Origin: Anaerolineae bacterium
GTDB taxonomy: Bacteria > Chloroflexota > Anaerolineae > Aggregatilineales > Phototrophicaceae
Length of the DNA stretch: 6,734 nucleotides
Direction of reading: 5' to 3'
Assembly: GCA_025454675.1 (NCBI GenBank)
Contig: JALONZ010000104.1
Span: forward strand, 1 to 6,734
Shown here piece by piece: positions 1 through 5,678 of the stretch (positions within the stretch are counted from its first letter, which is position 1; every line of letters starts with the position of its first letter). The notes under the pieces are model-generated. The model ran no database searches, was not told the DNA's origin, and saw only the letters and a list, made by a program, of their open reading frames with translations. The position numbers and the translations under genes are program-made.

Positions 1-351
1 TATGGTATATGTCCCCGCCGTGATTTCACTGGCTTGCGTAGATTGCCCATATCCCATCGCAAACGCATAAGCAGAGGCTTCCACATAAATATCTACCGGG
101 TCTAAATCGCGGATGGTATGCAAAAATGCGACTGATGCAATAACATTGGTGCTAGATGGTGGTGCTACCGATTGTGGCGTGGGCGTTGGGCTTGGCGTGG
201 CGGTAGGAATATCGGTGGGTGTGGATGTCGCCATTTCGGTCGGTATATCGGTGGGCAAAATCACTTGTGTGGGCAATTCTGGCTGGCTAGGCTCACAAGC
301 AGTCAATAACCCCATCATCAACACAATGAATATGATACGAAACAGCCTCAT
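1..351 (-). CDS. Exported lipoprotein with a DUF4397-like domain (3' part beyond window)
   Basis: An open frame of 117 codons runs from the ATG at 351 off the left edge without a stop. Residues 1-18 form a short basic, then hydrophobic, signal sequence ending in a lipobox, L16-T17-A18-C19, so the mature protein should be lipid-anchored through Cys19. Residues 22-66 are a Pro/Thr/Ser-rich spacer with repeated PT, TPT and TPS steps, typical of extracellular linkers. From about residue 70 the sequence resembles the start of the DUF4397 units in the upstream 888-residue protein: VAFLHTI, then PVDIYVE, then AMGYG, matching VRFAHTV, AVDIFAN and GLGYG there. An AGGA lies 6 nt before the ATG. It is the same-strand neighbour of that protein, separated by a terminator, so it is probably transcribed separately. 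The molecular function of DUF4397 is not known; surface adhesion or scaffolding is only a guess. Confidence 0.85.
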   Translation of the reverse strand, partial: MRLFRIIFIVLMMGLLTACEPSQPELPTQVILPTDIPTEMATSTPTDIPTATPSPTPTPQSVAPPSSTNVIASVAFLHTIRDLDPVDIYVEASAYAFAMGYGQSTQASEITAGTYTI

Positions 352-392
352 AAAAACATCCTATCTGTTGAAATTTGCCGTAACAAGTATTG

Positions 393-421
393 ATGATACC
401 CCTAAAAACAAACAAGGGCAA
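393..421 (-). promoter_or_regulatory. Candidate promoter of the lipoprotein gene, overlapping the upstream terminator
   Basis: Read on the minus strand, TTGCCC (421-416, 4 of 6 matches to a -35 box) is followed by exactly 17 bases and then TATCAT (398-393, 5 of 6 matches to a -10 box). Transcription would begin near 386, leaving a leader of about 35 nt before the ATG at 351. The -35 box lies inside the downstream arm of the terminator hairpin of the preceding gene. The assignment rests on consensus similarity alone. Confidence 0.35.
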
Positions 422-442
422 CCGATGATGGTTGCCCTTGTT
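403..442 (-). terminator. Intrinsic terminator after the 888-residue surface protein gene
   Basis: A perfect 13-bp inverted repeat (411-423 with 430-442, arm AACAAGGGCAACC) encloses a 6-base loop. On the minus strand the hairpin is followed by TGTTTTTA, the U-rich tract expected of a Rho-independent terminator. It lies 25 bp beyond the stop codon at 468-470 and precedes the lipoprotein gene. Transcribed in the plus direction the hairpin lacks a following T tract, so it is directional. Confidence 0.9.
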
Positions 443-467
443 GATAGTGATTTATGGCTATTGGTAA

Positions 468-3134
468 TTATGGGCGGGGTGTTGGGGTTGGGAACACGGG
501 CAATGGCACGCTCCCTAATTCATCTTCGGGACCAAAATCATCCACTTCAATCGTATTGGCGGGCGTGGTATCGCTAACAGCCACATCGCTATCCACAGGC
601 ACATCGTCTGCATTGGCGCGTCTACCATTGAAGGTAATCGTGAACACATATTGCCCCGATACCCAACCTTCAATGCCTTCATAGGTGGTTTTGTACCAAC
701 CACCATCGGCGGTGCGGGCAGTAAGGACAAGTTGCGTCCCAGCGGGGATACGCGCCAGCACTTCGGCGGTAGTAGACGGTTCACGGCGCAAATTGAGATT
801 AGAACCCGGATTCAATTCGACAGTGGTCAAATACAAATTGCGGGTGTTTGGTTGCACCACAACAGGTTGAACAGGTTGAACAGGTTGAACAGGCTGTATA
901 GGTTGAACAGGCTGAACGGGTTGCACAGGTTGGACATTGGTTGTCGTCACCACGCCAGAAATCGCACCGCGCAAGGTTGCTTCATCCGCCGCCACCAACA
1001 AATTACGGTCGCGCAATTCTTGGGCAGGGGTAATGCGGTCATTATATTCGTATTGGATATATTGAACACTCACCCACCCCGTCACTTCGCCACCTTCAAG
1101 TGGGGCATAACGGACGAATACCCAATTACCCGATGCACCAAGCCCGACAAATTCCATCAGCGTGCTATTTTGCACACCAAGTAAAATTTCGCCATCGCTT
1201 TGGGGTGTACGGCGGATATTCAAATTGACACCCGGATTCAAATTCACAACACGCACCAAAACACGGTCACGCGGGGTTGGTGGTGGGGTAACAGCTGTCC
1301 CAACCGATTCACCAGCACGATTTTGCGGGATGGTGGGCAAGTCTTTGAGGAGTTGCAATTCATTGCGTGCATTGCGAACATCCAAGAATTGGGCATTCAC
1401 CCATGCGGTAATCGTACCGCCATCGGGGGTTTGATAACTCACATTGAGCCATGTGTCAGCAGGGTCTAAATCGGCGCGTGGGTCGGCGGGGTTCAACAAG
1501 GTAACAGGGTCTACCCAATCCACCAACGTGCCATTCACATTCAGTTGCAACACATTGCCGTCATTATCTTCGGGTGCGCCTTCACGACCATTGACCGCCA
1601 AAATTGTACCAGACGGTGCAAGCCCCAATGAAAAGGCATCTGCGCTGGGATATTGGCGTAATTGCAAATTGGCACCCGGATTCAAGGTAATACGTCCCGT
1701 TGGACCCGCTGGTGTGGCAACGACCACTGGTTGGGCGGGTTGTACAGGAGTTGGTTCTGGAGTTGGCGCAACGGGTGTTGGCGGGGCTTCGGTGGCAGGA
1801 GCAGGTGTTTCTGCGACAGTAGTTGGTTGTTCAGCGACAACTGTCGGCGCAACCACAACCACTTCACTCGCGCCCGGTGCGCTGGCAATGCCTTGTGCGA
1901 TGCTGGTTGGCACAAATACCACACGCGGAGGCGCAAAGGTTGTACCACTCAAAACGAAGGCATTATAATATACACCACCATAGAAAACGGTCGCATCAAA
2001 TGGCAATTCGGCGCTTTGACCGTCAATCGTGACATCTAATGTACCCGCTTGATTGGTCGGAATGAGCGCAACCGCATCAGACGCATCGCCAAATGCCAAC
2101 GCATCTGCCAAAACCTGACCATCTGCCAATGCTACCGACACCGTGCTATCGCCCGCAATCACATTCACTGCGCTGACAACCGCAGTATCTGGCGCAATTT
2201 GCGATAAATCATCAGTCAATACATTCACTTCTAAGGTGCTGGCAGTGCCTTGTGCGACGATGGTTAATGCACCACCCGCTACCACACTCACATCACCCGT
2301 GAAAATGCTTGTGCCATCTTCCGCAACACGGATTTCAACCGCATAATCACCAGCAGGCAACGCGAGATGTTGTGTCACATCACCGAATGCCACCGCAGGC
2401 ACAATCTTGGTATCATTAGCGAAAATATCTACCGCAGGCGCATCAGCAACAGTATGGGCAAAACGGACAAACCCACTATTGGCATCACCACTCGTTGGGG
2501 CAGAAATGAGGACAGCTTCGGGCAAGGTTGCTGTGCCATACACCAACAAAATTTGGGTAGTATTGCTGACGAGGCTATAGGGTGTTTCTGCCAAAACAGC
2601 CGTACCATCTTCAAGGGTAACAGCCATATCATACACTTCGGCAGGCACATCAAAACGCCCCGATGTCGCGCCATAACCCAGCCCAGAGACAACCGTTTGC
2701 CCTTCTGCCACGATATTCACGGCGGGTCCGTTGGCAATAGCATGAATCACTTGGAAGCGCGTCACACCAACCGCCGTAGCGGTAAAATCATCTTCAAACG
2801 AGACGAATTGTAAGGGGTCAATGCTGGATGCGACCAATGTATTCGGCACATCGGCGGTAGCGGTGGCTGGTTGTTCCCATAACACGGTGGTCAACCCCGC
2901 AGGACGCACTGATAAGGTATGTTGACCTGCTGGCACAGCGATATAATTCGATGCAGACCCGTAACCCAATCCACTCACGGACAGATTGCCATCTACATAC
3001 ACATCAACCGCACTCACACCCGGAATTGCATGAACAAAGCGGAAAAAACCGTTGGTATTTTGCGCGAGACTCACCGATAAGGGAATCATCATGAGCGCCA
3101 GGACGAGGACTAAAACACGAATCAATTGTTTCAT
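468..3134 (-). CDS. Large secreted protein with DUF4397-like and SH3b-like repeats
   Basis: This 888-residue protein starts with a Sec signal peptide (basic MKQLIR, hydrophobic core, likely cleavage near SLA24-Q25). Three DUF4397-like units follow at about 29-115, 125-211 and 221-310, each opening with F/V-H-A/T-hydrophobic, then A-V-D/N-I/V, then GLGYG or AFGD and a VPAG/LPAG turn. A fourth, degenerate unit covers about 317-410. A Pro/Thr/Val-rich linker spans 418-480. Three SH3b-like units follow, each with an LNPG-x-N-L-x-L/I-R motif (484-493, 632-641, 774-783) and a closing W-V-x-x-Q-Y/F (578-583, 687-692, 825-829 region). An eightfold QPV repeat (735-758) separates the last two, and the tail ends in PTPTPRP. 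There is no C-terminal membrane segment or LPXTG signal, so it is probably released or held by carbohydrate or peptidoglycan binding. SH3b domains often bind cell wall; the DUF4397 role is unknown. The ATG at 3134 is chosen over one at 3206 because it gives a clean signal peptide and has AAGGAG upstream. Confidence 0.92.
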   Translation of the reverse strand: MKQLIRVLVLVLALMMIPLSVSLAQNTNGFFRFVHAIPGVSAVDVYVDGNLSVSGLGYGSASNYIAVPAGQHTLSVRPAGLTTVLWEQPATATADVPNTLVASSIDPLQFVSFEDDFTATAVGVTRFQVIHAIANGPAVNIVAEGQTVVSGLGYGATSGRFDVPAEVYDMAVTLEDGTAVLAETPYSLVSNTTQILLVYGTATLPEAVLISAPTSGDANSGFVRFAHTVADAPAVDIFANDTKIVPAVAFGDVTQHLALPAGDYAVEIRVAEDGTSIFTGDVSVVAGGALTIVAQGTASTLEVNVLTDDLSQIAPDTAVVSAVNVIAGDSTVSVALADGQVLADALAFGDASDAVALIPTNQAGTLDVTIDGQSAELPFDATVFYGGVYYNAFVLSGTTFAPPRVVFVPTSIAQGIASAPGASEVVVVAPTVVAEQPTTVAETPAPATEAPPTPVAPTPEPTPVQPAQPVVVATPAGPTGRITLNPGANLQLRQYPSADAFSLGLAPSGTILAVNGREGAPEDNDGNVLQLNVNGTLVDWVDPVTLLNPADPRADLDPADTWLNVSYQTPDGGTITAWVNAQFLDVRNARNELQLLKDLPTIPQNRAGESVGTAVTPPPTPRDRVLVRVVNLNPGVNLNIRRTPQSDGEILLGVQNSTLMEFVGLGASGNWVFVRYAPLEGGEVTGWVSVQYIQYEYNDRITPAQELRDRNLLVAADEATLRGAISGVVTTTNVQPVQPVQPVQPIQPVQPVQPVQPVVVQPNTRNLYLTTVELNPGSNLNLRREPSTTAEVLARIPAGTQLVLTARTADGGWYKTTYEGIEGWVSGQYVFTITFNGRRANADDVPVDSDVAVSDTTPANTIEVDDFGPEDELGSVPLPVFPTPTPRP
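861..932 (-). repeat. Eight tandem 9-bp units encoding QPV repeats
   Basis: Eight consecutive 9-bp copies of AACAGGTTG (plus-strand reading) run in register. Three of the copies are identical and adjacent (861-887); the others differ at one to three bases. On the coding strand each unit reads Gln-Pro-Val, apart from one Gln-Pro-Ile. The unit is a multiple of three, so gain or loss of copies would keep the frame and change only the length of the spacer between the second and third SH3b-like units. Confidence 0.97.
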
Positions 3135-3144
3135 AAAGGGGATA

Positions 3145-3150
3145 CTCCTT
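3145..3150 (-). promoter_or_regulatory. Shine-Dalgarno site fixing the start of the surface protein gene
   Basis: AAGGAG on the minus strand lies 10 nt before the ATG at 3134. It supports that start rather than the in-frame ATG at 3206, which would add 24 non-signal-like residues in front of the hydrophobic export signal. Confidence 0.75.
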
Positions 3151-3174
3151 GTATGCACTAACAATGAGGAAGTA

Positions 3175-3199
3175 TCGGGCATGAGCCTATCATGCCCGA
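3175..3199 (-). other. Perfect hairpin between ahcY and the surface protein gene
   Basis: TCGGGCATGA (3175-3184) and its exact reverse complement (3190-3199) form a 10-bp stem with a 5-base loop, beginning 11 bp past the ahcY stop codon. On the minus strand the stem is followed by TACTTCCTC, not by a T run, so it does not look like a full intrinsic terminator. It could be a weak or partial terminator, an mRNA 3'-end stabiliser for ahcY, or a protein-binding palindrome. Confidence 0.6.
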
Positions 3200-3210
3200 C
3201 CAGCACACTA

Positions 3211-4473
3211 TCAGGTGCCTTCTTCCCATTGGTTCAGATACTGGACTTGTTCTTCGGTGAGGACATCAATTGCAATGCCCATCGCTTCAAGTTTGAGGCG
3301 GGCAATTTCTTTATCCACTTCTTGGGGGATGGTATACACATTGGGGGTCATGGATGACGCATTTTTCAGCATAAATTCTGCCCCCAGTGCTTGATTGGCA
3401 AAGCTCATATCCATCACGCTGGCGGGATGACCTTCAGCAGAAGCAAGGTTAATCAAACGACCTTCACCCAAAATGTAAATCAGTTTGTTGCCCACTTCGT
3501 ATTCTTCCACAAATGGGCGAACAAGGCGTGGGTCGCCCTTGCTCATTTGACGCAACCCCTTGAGGTTGATTTCGACATTAAAGTGACCCGAATTACACAC
3601 AATCGCGCCATCTTTCATGGCGGCGAAGTGTTGGGTATCAATCACATGAATGTCACCTGTGGCGGTCACGAATACATCGCCAACTTTGGCGGCTTCGCTC
3701 ATGGGCATCACACGGAAACCATCCATCACTGCTTCAAGGGCGGGCAATGGGTCAATTTCGGTTACAATCACATTTGCGCCCATACCACGCGCACGACTGG
3801 CGATACCACGACTGCACCAACCATAACCCGCCACAACCACATTACGCCCTGCAAGCAGGATATTGGTGGCGCGGATAATGCCGTCAATCGTGCTTTGACC
3901 AGTCCCATAACGGTTATCAAACAGGTGTTTGGTGTTGCTATCATTCACCGAAATCACGGGGAACTTGAGCGCACCATCTTTTGCCATCGCACGCAAGCGA
4001 ATCACGCCTGTGGTGGTTTCTTCTGTCCCGCCGATGACGTGTTGGAGCAACTCGGTGCGGTCTTTATGAAGCAACCCGACCAAATCCGCGCCATCATCCA
4101 TCGTGATTTGCGGTTTGTGGTCTAAACCTGCTTTGAGGTGGTTGTAATAGGTGGTGTCATCTTCACCTTTAATGGCATACACCGGAATTTCATCATGCAC
4201 CACCAAAGAGGCGGCGACATCATCTTGAGTCGAGAGTGGGTTGGATGCACATAACACCACATCTGCCCCGCCTGCTTGCAAGGTACGCATCAGGTTAGCG
4301 GTTTCAGTGGTCACATGCAAACATGCAGACACACGAATCCCTTTGAGGGGTTTTTCACGTTCAAAACGTTCACGAATAGCGCGTAAAACGGGCATTTCAC
4401 GTTCTGCCCATTCAATCCGAAAGCGTCCACCAGTGGCTAAATTCAAGTCTTTTACATCGTGTTCAACAGACAT
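3211..4473 (-). CDS. ahcY: S-adenosylhomocysteine hydrolase (adenosylhomocysteinase)
   Basis: This NAD-dependent cytoplasmic enzyme reversibly splits S-adenosylhomocysteine into adenosine and homocysteine, relieving product inhibition of methyltransferases. At 420 residues it is the short form without the roughly 40-residue insert of many bacterial enzymes. Family landmarks are all present: CLHVTTET (His53), STQDD (81-85), DDGAD (126-130), EETTTG (151-156), and K182-x3-D186-N187, equivalent to the human Lys186/Asp190/Asn191 active-site residues. The NAD-binding Rossmann loop is GYGWCSRG (216-223) with the acidic TEIDP (238-242) downstream; NSGHFNVE (His297) and EGHP (His349) follow. The C-terminus ends WEEGT and lacks the Lys-x3-Tyr tail that in animal enzymes reaches the neighbouring subunit's NAD, as in archaeal and thermophile-type members. 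The ATG at 4473 gives the normal family N-terminus; the ribosome site is weak (AGAAG at 9 nt, AGGAG at 15 nt). adoK lies just upstream on the same strand. Confidence 0.97.
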   Translation of the reverse strand: MSVEHDVKDLNLATGGRFRIEWAEREMPVLRAIRERFEREKPLKGIRVSACLHVTTETANLMRTLQAGGADVVLCASNPLSTQDDVAASLVVHDEIPVYAIKGEDDTTYYNHLKAGLDHKPQITMDDGADLVGLLHKDRTELLQHVIGGTEETTTGVIRLRAMAKDGALKFPVISVNDSNTKHLFDNRYGTGQSTIDGIIRATNILLAGRNVVVAGYGWCSRGIASRARGMGANVIVTEIDPLPALEAVMDGFRVMPMSEAAKVGDVFVTATGDIHVIDTQHFAAMKDGAIVCNSGHFNVEINLKGLRQMSKGDPRLVRPFVEEYEVGNKLIYILGEGRLINLASAEGHPASVMDMSFANQALGAEFMLKNASSMTPNVYTIPQEVDKEIARLKLEAMGIAIDVLTEEQVQYLNQWEEGT

Positions 4474-4500
4474 TTGAAAAAACTTCTACTCCTAAAATTG

Positions 4501-4536
4501 GTTATACAAGCGAGAAAATGTCCCGCAAATGCGGGA
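4501..4536 (-). promoter_or_regulatory. Candidate ahcY promoter with overlapping 16-bp palindrome
   Basis: A palindrome TCCCGC-N4-GCGGGA occupies 4521-4536. On the minus strand TTGCGG (4528-4523, a poor -35 match with 3 of 6) is spaced 16 bases from TATAAC (4506-4501, 5 of 6 matches to a -10 box), giving a leader of roughly 20 nt before the ATG at 4473. The palindrome covers the putative -35 box and could be an operator. It could equally be a short hairpin ending adoK transcripts, although only a weak T-rich stretch follows it. Confidence 0.35.
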
Positions 4537-4564
4537 ATTGTAACATAACATCACGAAATTACCT

Positions 4565-4587
4565 AATAAAAAGCCGTATCGTTGGCT
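4565..4587 (-). terminator. Weak terminator-like hairpin after adoK
   Basis: On the minus strand AGCC (4587-4584) pairs with GGCT (4575-4572) across an 8-base loop and is followed by a T-rich tract, TTTTATT. The tract is convincing but the 4-bp stem is short, so it may terminate only partly and allow read-through into ahcY. Confidence 0.3.
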
Positions 4588-4600
4588 AATCGTTGCCTAA
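4579..4600. repeat. Tandem 11-bp near-duplication beyond the adoK stop
   Basis: TCGTTGGCTAA (4579-4589) is directly followed by TCGTTGCCTAA (4590-4600), identical except for one G/C difference. The pair ends 1 bp from the adoK stop codon. It partly overlaps the weak hairpin, so one copy supplies a hairpin arm. No function is evident. Confidence 0.8.
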
Positions 4601-4601
4601 T

Positions 4602-5561
4602 TTATGCCAACAACCGATTCAAAACGCCATTATCATCATATTGTGTGCGAAAACGCGCCACAAATTCGGCAGGGGTAAAATGATGGCTTTGTGTGCCGAC
4701 ATGTTCAATCGCATAGGTTGCCGATAACGACCCCATTTGCGCCGATAATTCTAATGAATAGCCACTCAGCAACCCATACACAAAACCCGCACGGAAGGCA
4801 TCTCCGCCACCAGTAGGGTCTTTCATCGCATCGGTTGGGAAGGCTTCGACATGCACTTCTTCATTTCCACGATATACAACACAACCACGCGGTCCGTGTG
4901 TGATAACCAAAACTTCGACCATATGACGCAGGTCATCTAACGATTTACCCGTCTTTTGGCTAATCACTTGTGATTCATACGCATTGGCAATCATCACATA
5001 CGCGCCTTGCATATCTGTCGCCAATTCTTCGCCACCCAAACGGGCAACTTGTTGGCTGGGGTCATACACAAATTTGATGCCACGCTCACGACATTCTTGC
5101 GCGATTTGTGACATAGCAAGTGGGTCATTGGGGGTGATTAAAACAAGGTCGGGATTGCTGGCATACACATCAGCTAATTTATAATTGCGTGCATACGCCA
5201 TCGCGCCTGTATAAAATGAGGCGATTTGATTATTCACATTATCTGTATTGCAGAAGAATGACGCAGTGAACACCTCATCAATTTGGCGCACCGTGCTACA
5301 ATCCACACCAACACCTTCTAACCATGTGCGATAATCGGGAAAATCACGTCCCACCGTCCCCACCAGTTTGGGTTTCATCCCCATTAGTGCCATCGTATAG
5401 GCGATGTTGGCGGCTGTTCCGCCCCAATGCTTGGTCATTTCATCCACCAAAAAACTTAAACTGACTTGGTGCATTTGACCATCAATCAAATAATCACTAA
5501 ATTTGCCCGGAAAACGCATTAAATAATCATAGGCAATCGAACCAGTTACAAGAATTTCCAT
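4602..5561 (-). CDS. adoK: Adenosine kinase (PfkB/ribokinase family, mycobacterial AdoK type)
   Basis: The protein transfers phosphate from ATP to adenosine to give AMP. It belongs to the PfkB fold, and its N-terminus GSIAYDYLMRFPGKFS (7-22) and VSLSFLVD (33-40) closely resemble what I recall of the Mycobacterium tuberculosis adenosine kinase (GSIATDHLMRFPG, VSLSFLVDD), as do NQIASFYTGAM (111-121) and YDPSQQ-ARL (166-174). The first PfkB signature is the GGTAANIAY region (47-55). The second is DPTGGGDAFRAGF (248-260) with catalytic base Asp254; the usual GAGD or GVGD anion-hole sequence is GGGD here. The 319-residue length fits that enzyme (about 324). The ATG at 5561 is preferred; an in-frame GTG at 5570 would add only three residues and lacks a ribosome site, while AGAAG/GTGAG precedes the ATG. 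Adjacency to ahcY, whose product is adenosine, strongly supports adenosine over a sugar as substrate. Confidence 0.93.
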   Translation of the reverse strand: MEILVTGSIAYDYLMRFPGKFSDYLIDGQMHQVSLSFLVDEMTKHWGGTAANIAYTMALMGMKPKLVGTVGRDFPDYRTWLEGVGVDCSTVRQIDEVFTASFFCNTDNVNNQIASFYTGAMAYARNYKLADVYASNPDLVLITPNDPLAMSQIAQECRERGIKFVYDPSQQVARLGGEELATDMQGAYVMIANAYESQVISQKTGKSLDDLRHMVEVLVITHGPRGCVVYRGNEEVHVEAFPTDAMKDPTGGGDAFRAGFVYGLLSGYSLELSAQMGSLSATYAIEHVGTQSHHFTPAEFVARFRTQYDDNGVLNRLLA

Positions 5562-5678
5562 TGGTCTCACTTCTATGGGTTATAATCGGATGATACGTTG
5601 GTCTGGGGATTTTTTGCCTTTTCTGACCAAACTGATGTATTGTAAACCAAAATAAAATGTGTGTAAGGGTGAATTTGT
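5562..5678. promoter_or_regulatory. Divergent promoter region between adoK and the NAPRTase gene
   Basis: This 117-bp gap must carry the start signals for both divergent genes. On the minus strand TATAAC (5584-5579) is a 5-of-6 match to a -10 box but has no good -35 partner and would leave only about a 10-nt leader for adoK. On the plus strand TTGCCT (5614-5619), an 18-base spacer and TATTGT (5638-5643) form a modest promoter for the NAPRTase gene. The element TTGGTC occurs at 5561-5566 and 5598-5603, and its inverse GACCAA at 5625-5630; these may be regulator sites. An AGGGTG 7 nt before the ATG at 5679 is the NAPRTase ribosome site. Confidence 0.4.

Noticed and set aside
113..577. A 154-codon plus-strand frame with a Gly/Val-rich start
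   Set aside because: It is antisense to the lipoprotein linker and runs through the terminator into the end of the next gene; its GVGVGV pattern is the complement of Pro/Thr codons.
861..932. A CRISPR-like array
   Set aside because: The 9-bp units are contiguous, without spacers, and translate in frame to QPV, so this is a coding tandem repeat.
651..1968. Several plus-strand open frames of 60-177 codons opposite the surface protein gene
   Set aside because: They overlap each other and lie antisense to the large repeat protein. Their low-complexity products, such as NRLNRLNRL, are mirror images of the QPV and Pro/Thr repeats.
3135..3206. An upstream in-frame start that would make the surface protein 912 residues
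   Set aside because: The extra 24 residues are hydrophilic and would bury the signal peptide; the downstream ATG has AAGGAG before it.
3391..4125. A 244-codon open frame on the plus strand opposite ahcY
   Set aside because: It lies wholly antisense to a strongly supported enzyme gene. Its His-, Gly- and Thr-rich product has no recognisable domain and is explained by the codon pattern of ahcY.
4474..4601. A possible SAH or SAM riboswitch upstream of ahcY
   Set aside because: The region is AT-rich with only short hairpins, and I could not see the multi-stem or pseudoknot layout or conserved cores of known SAH or SAM riboswitches.
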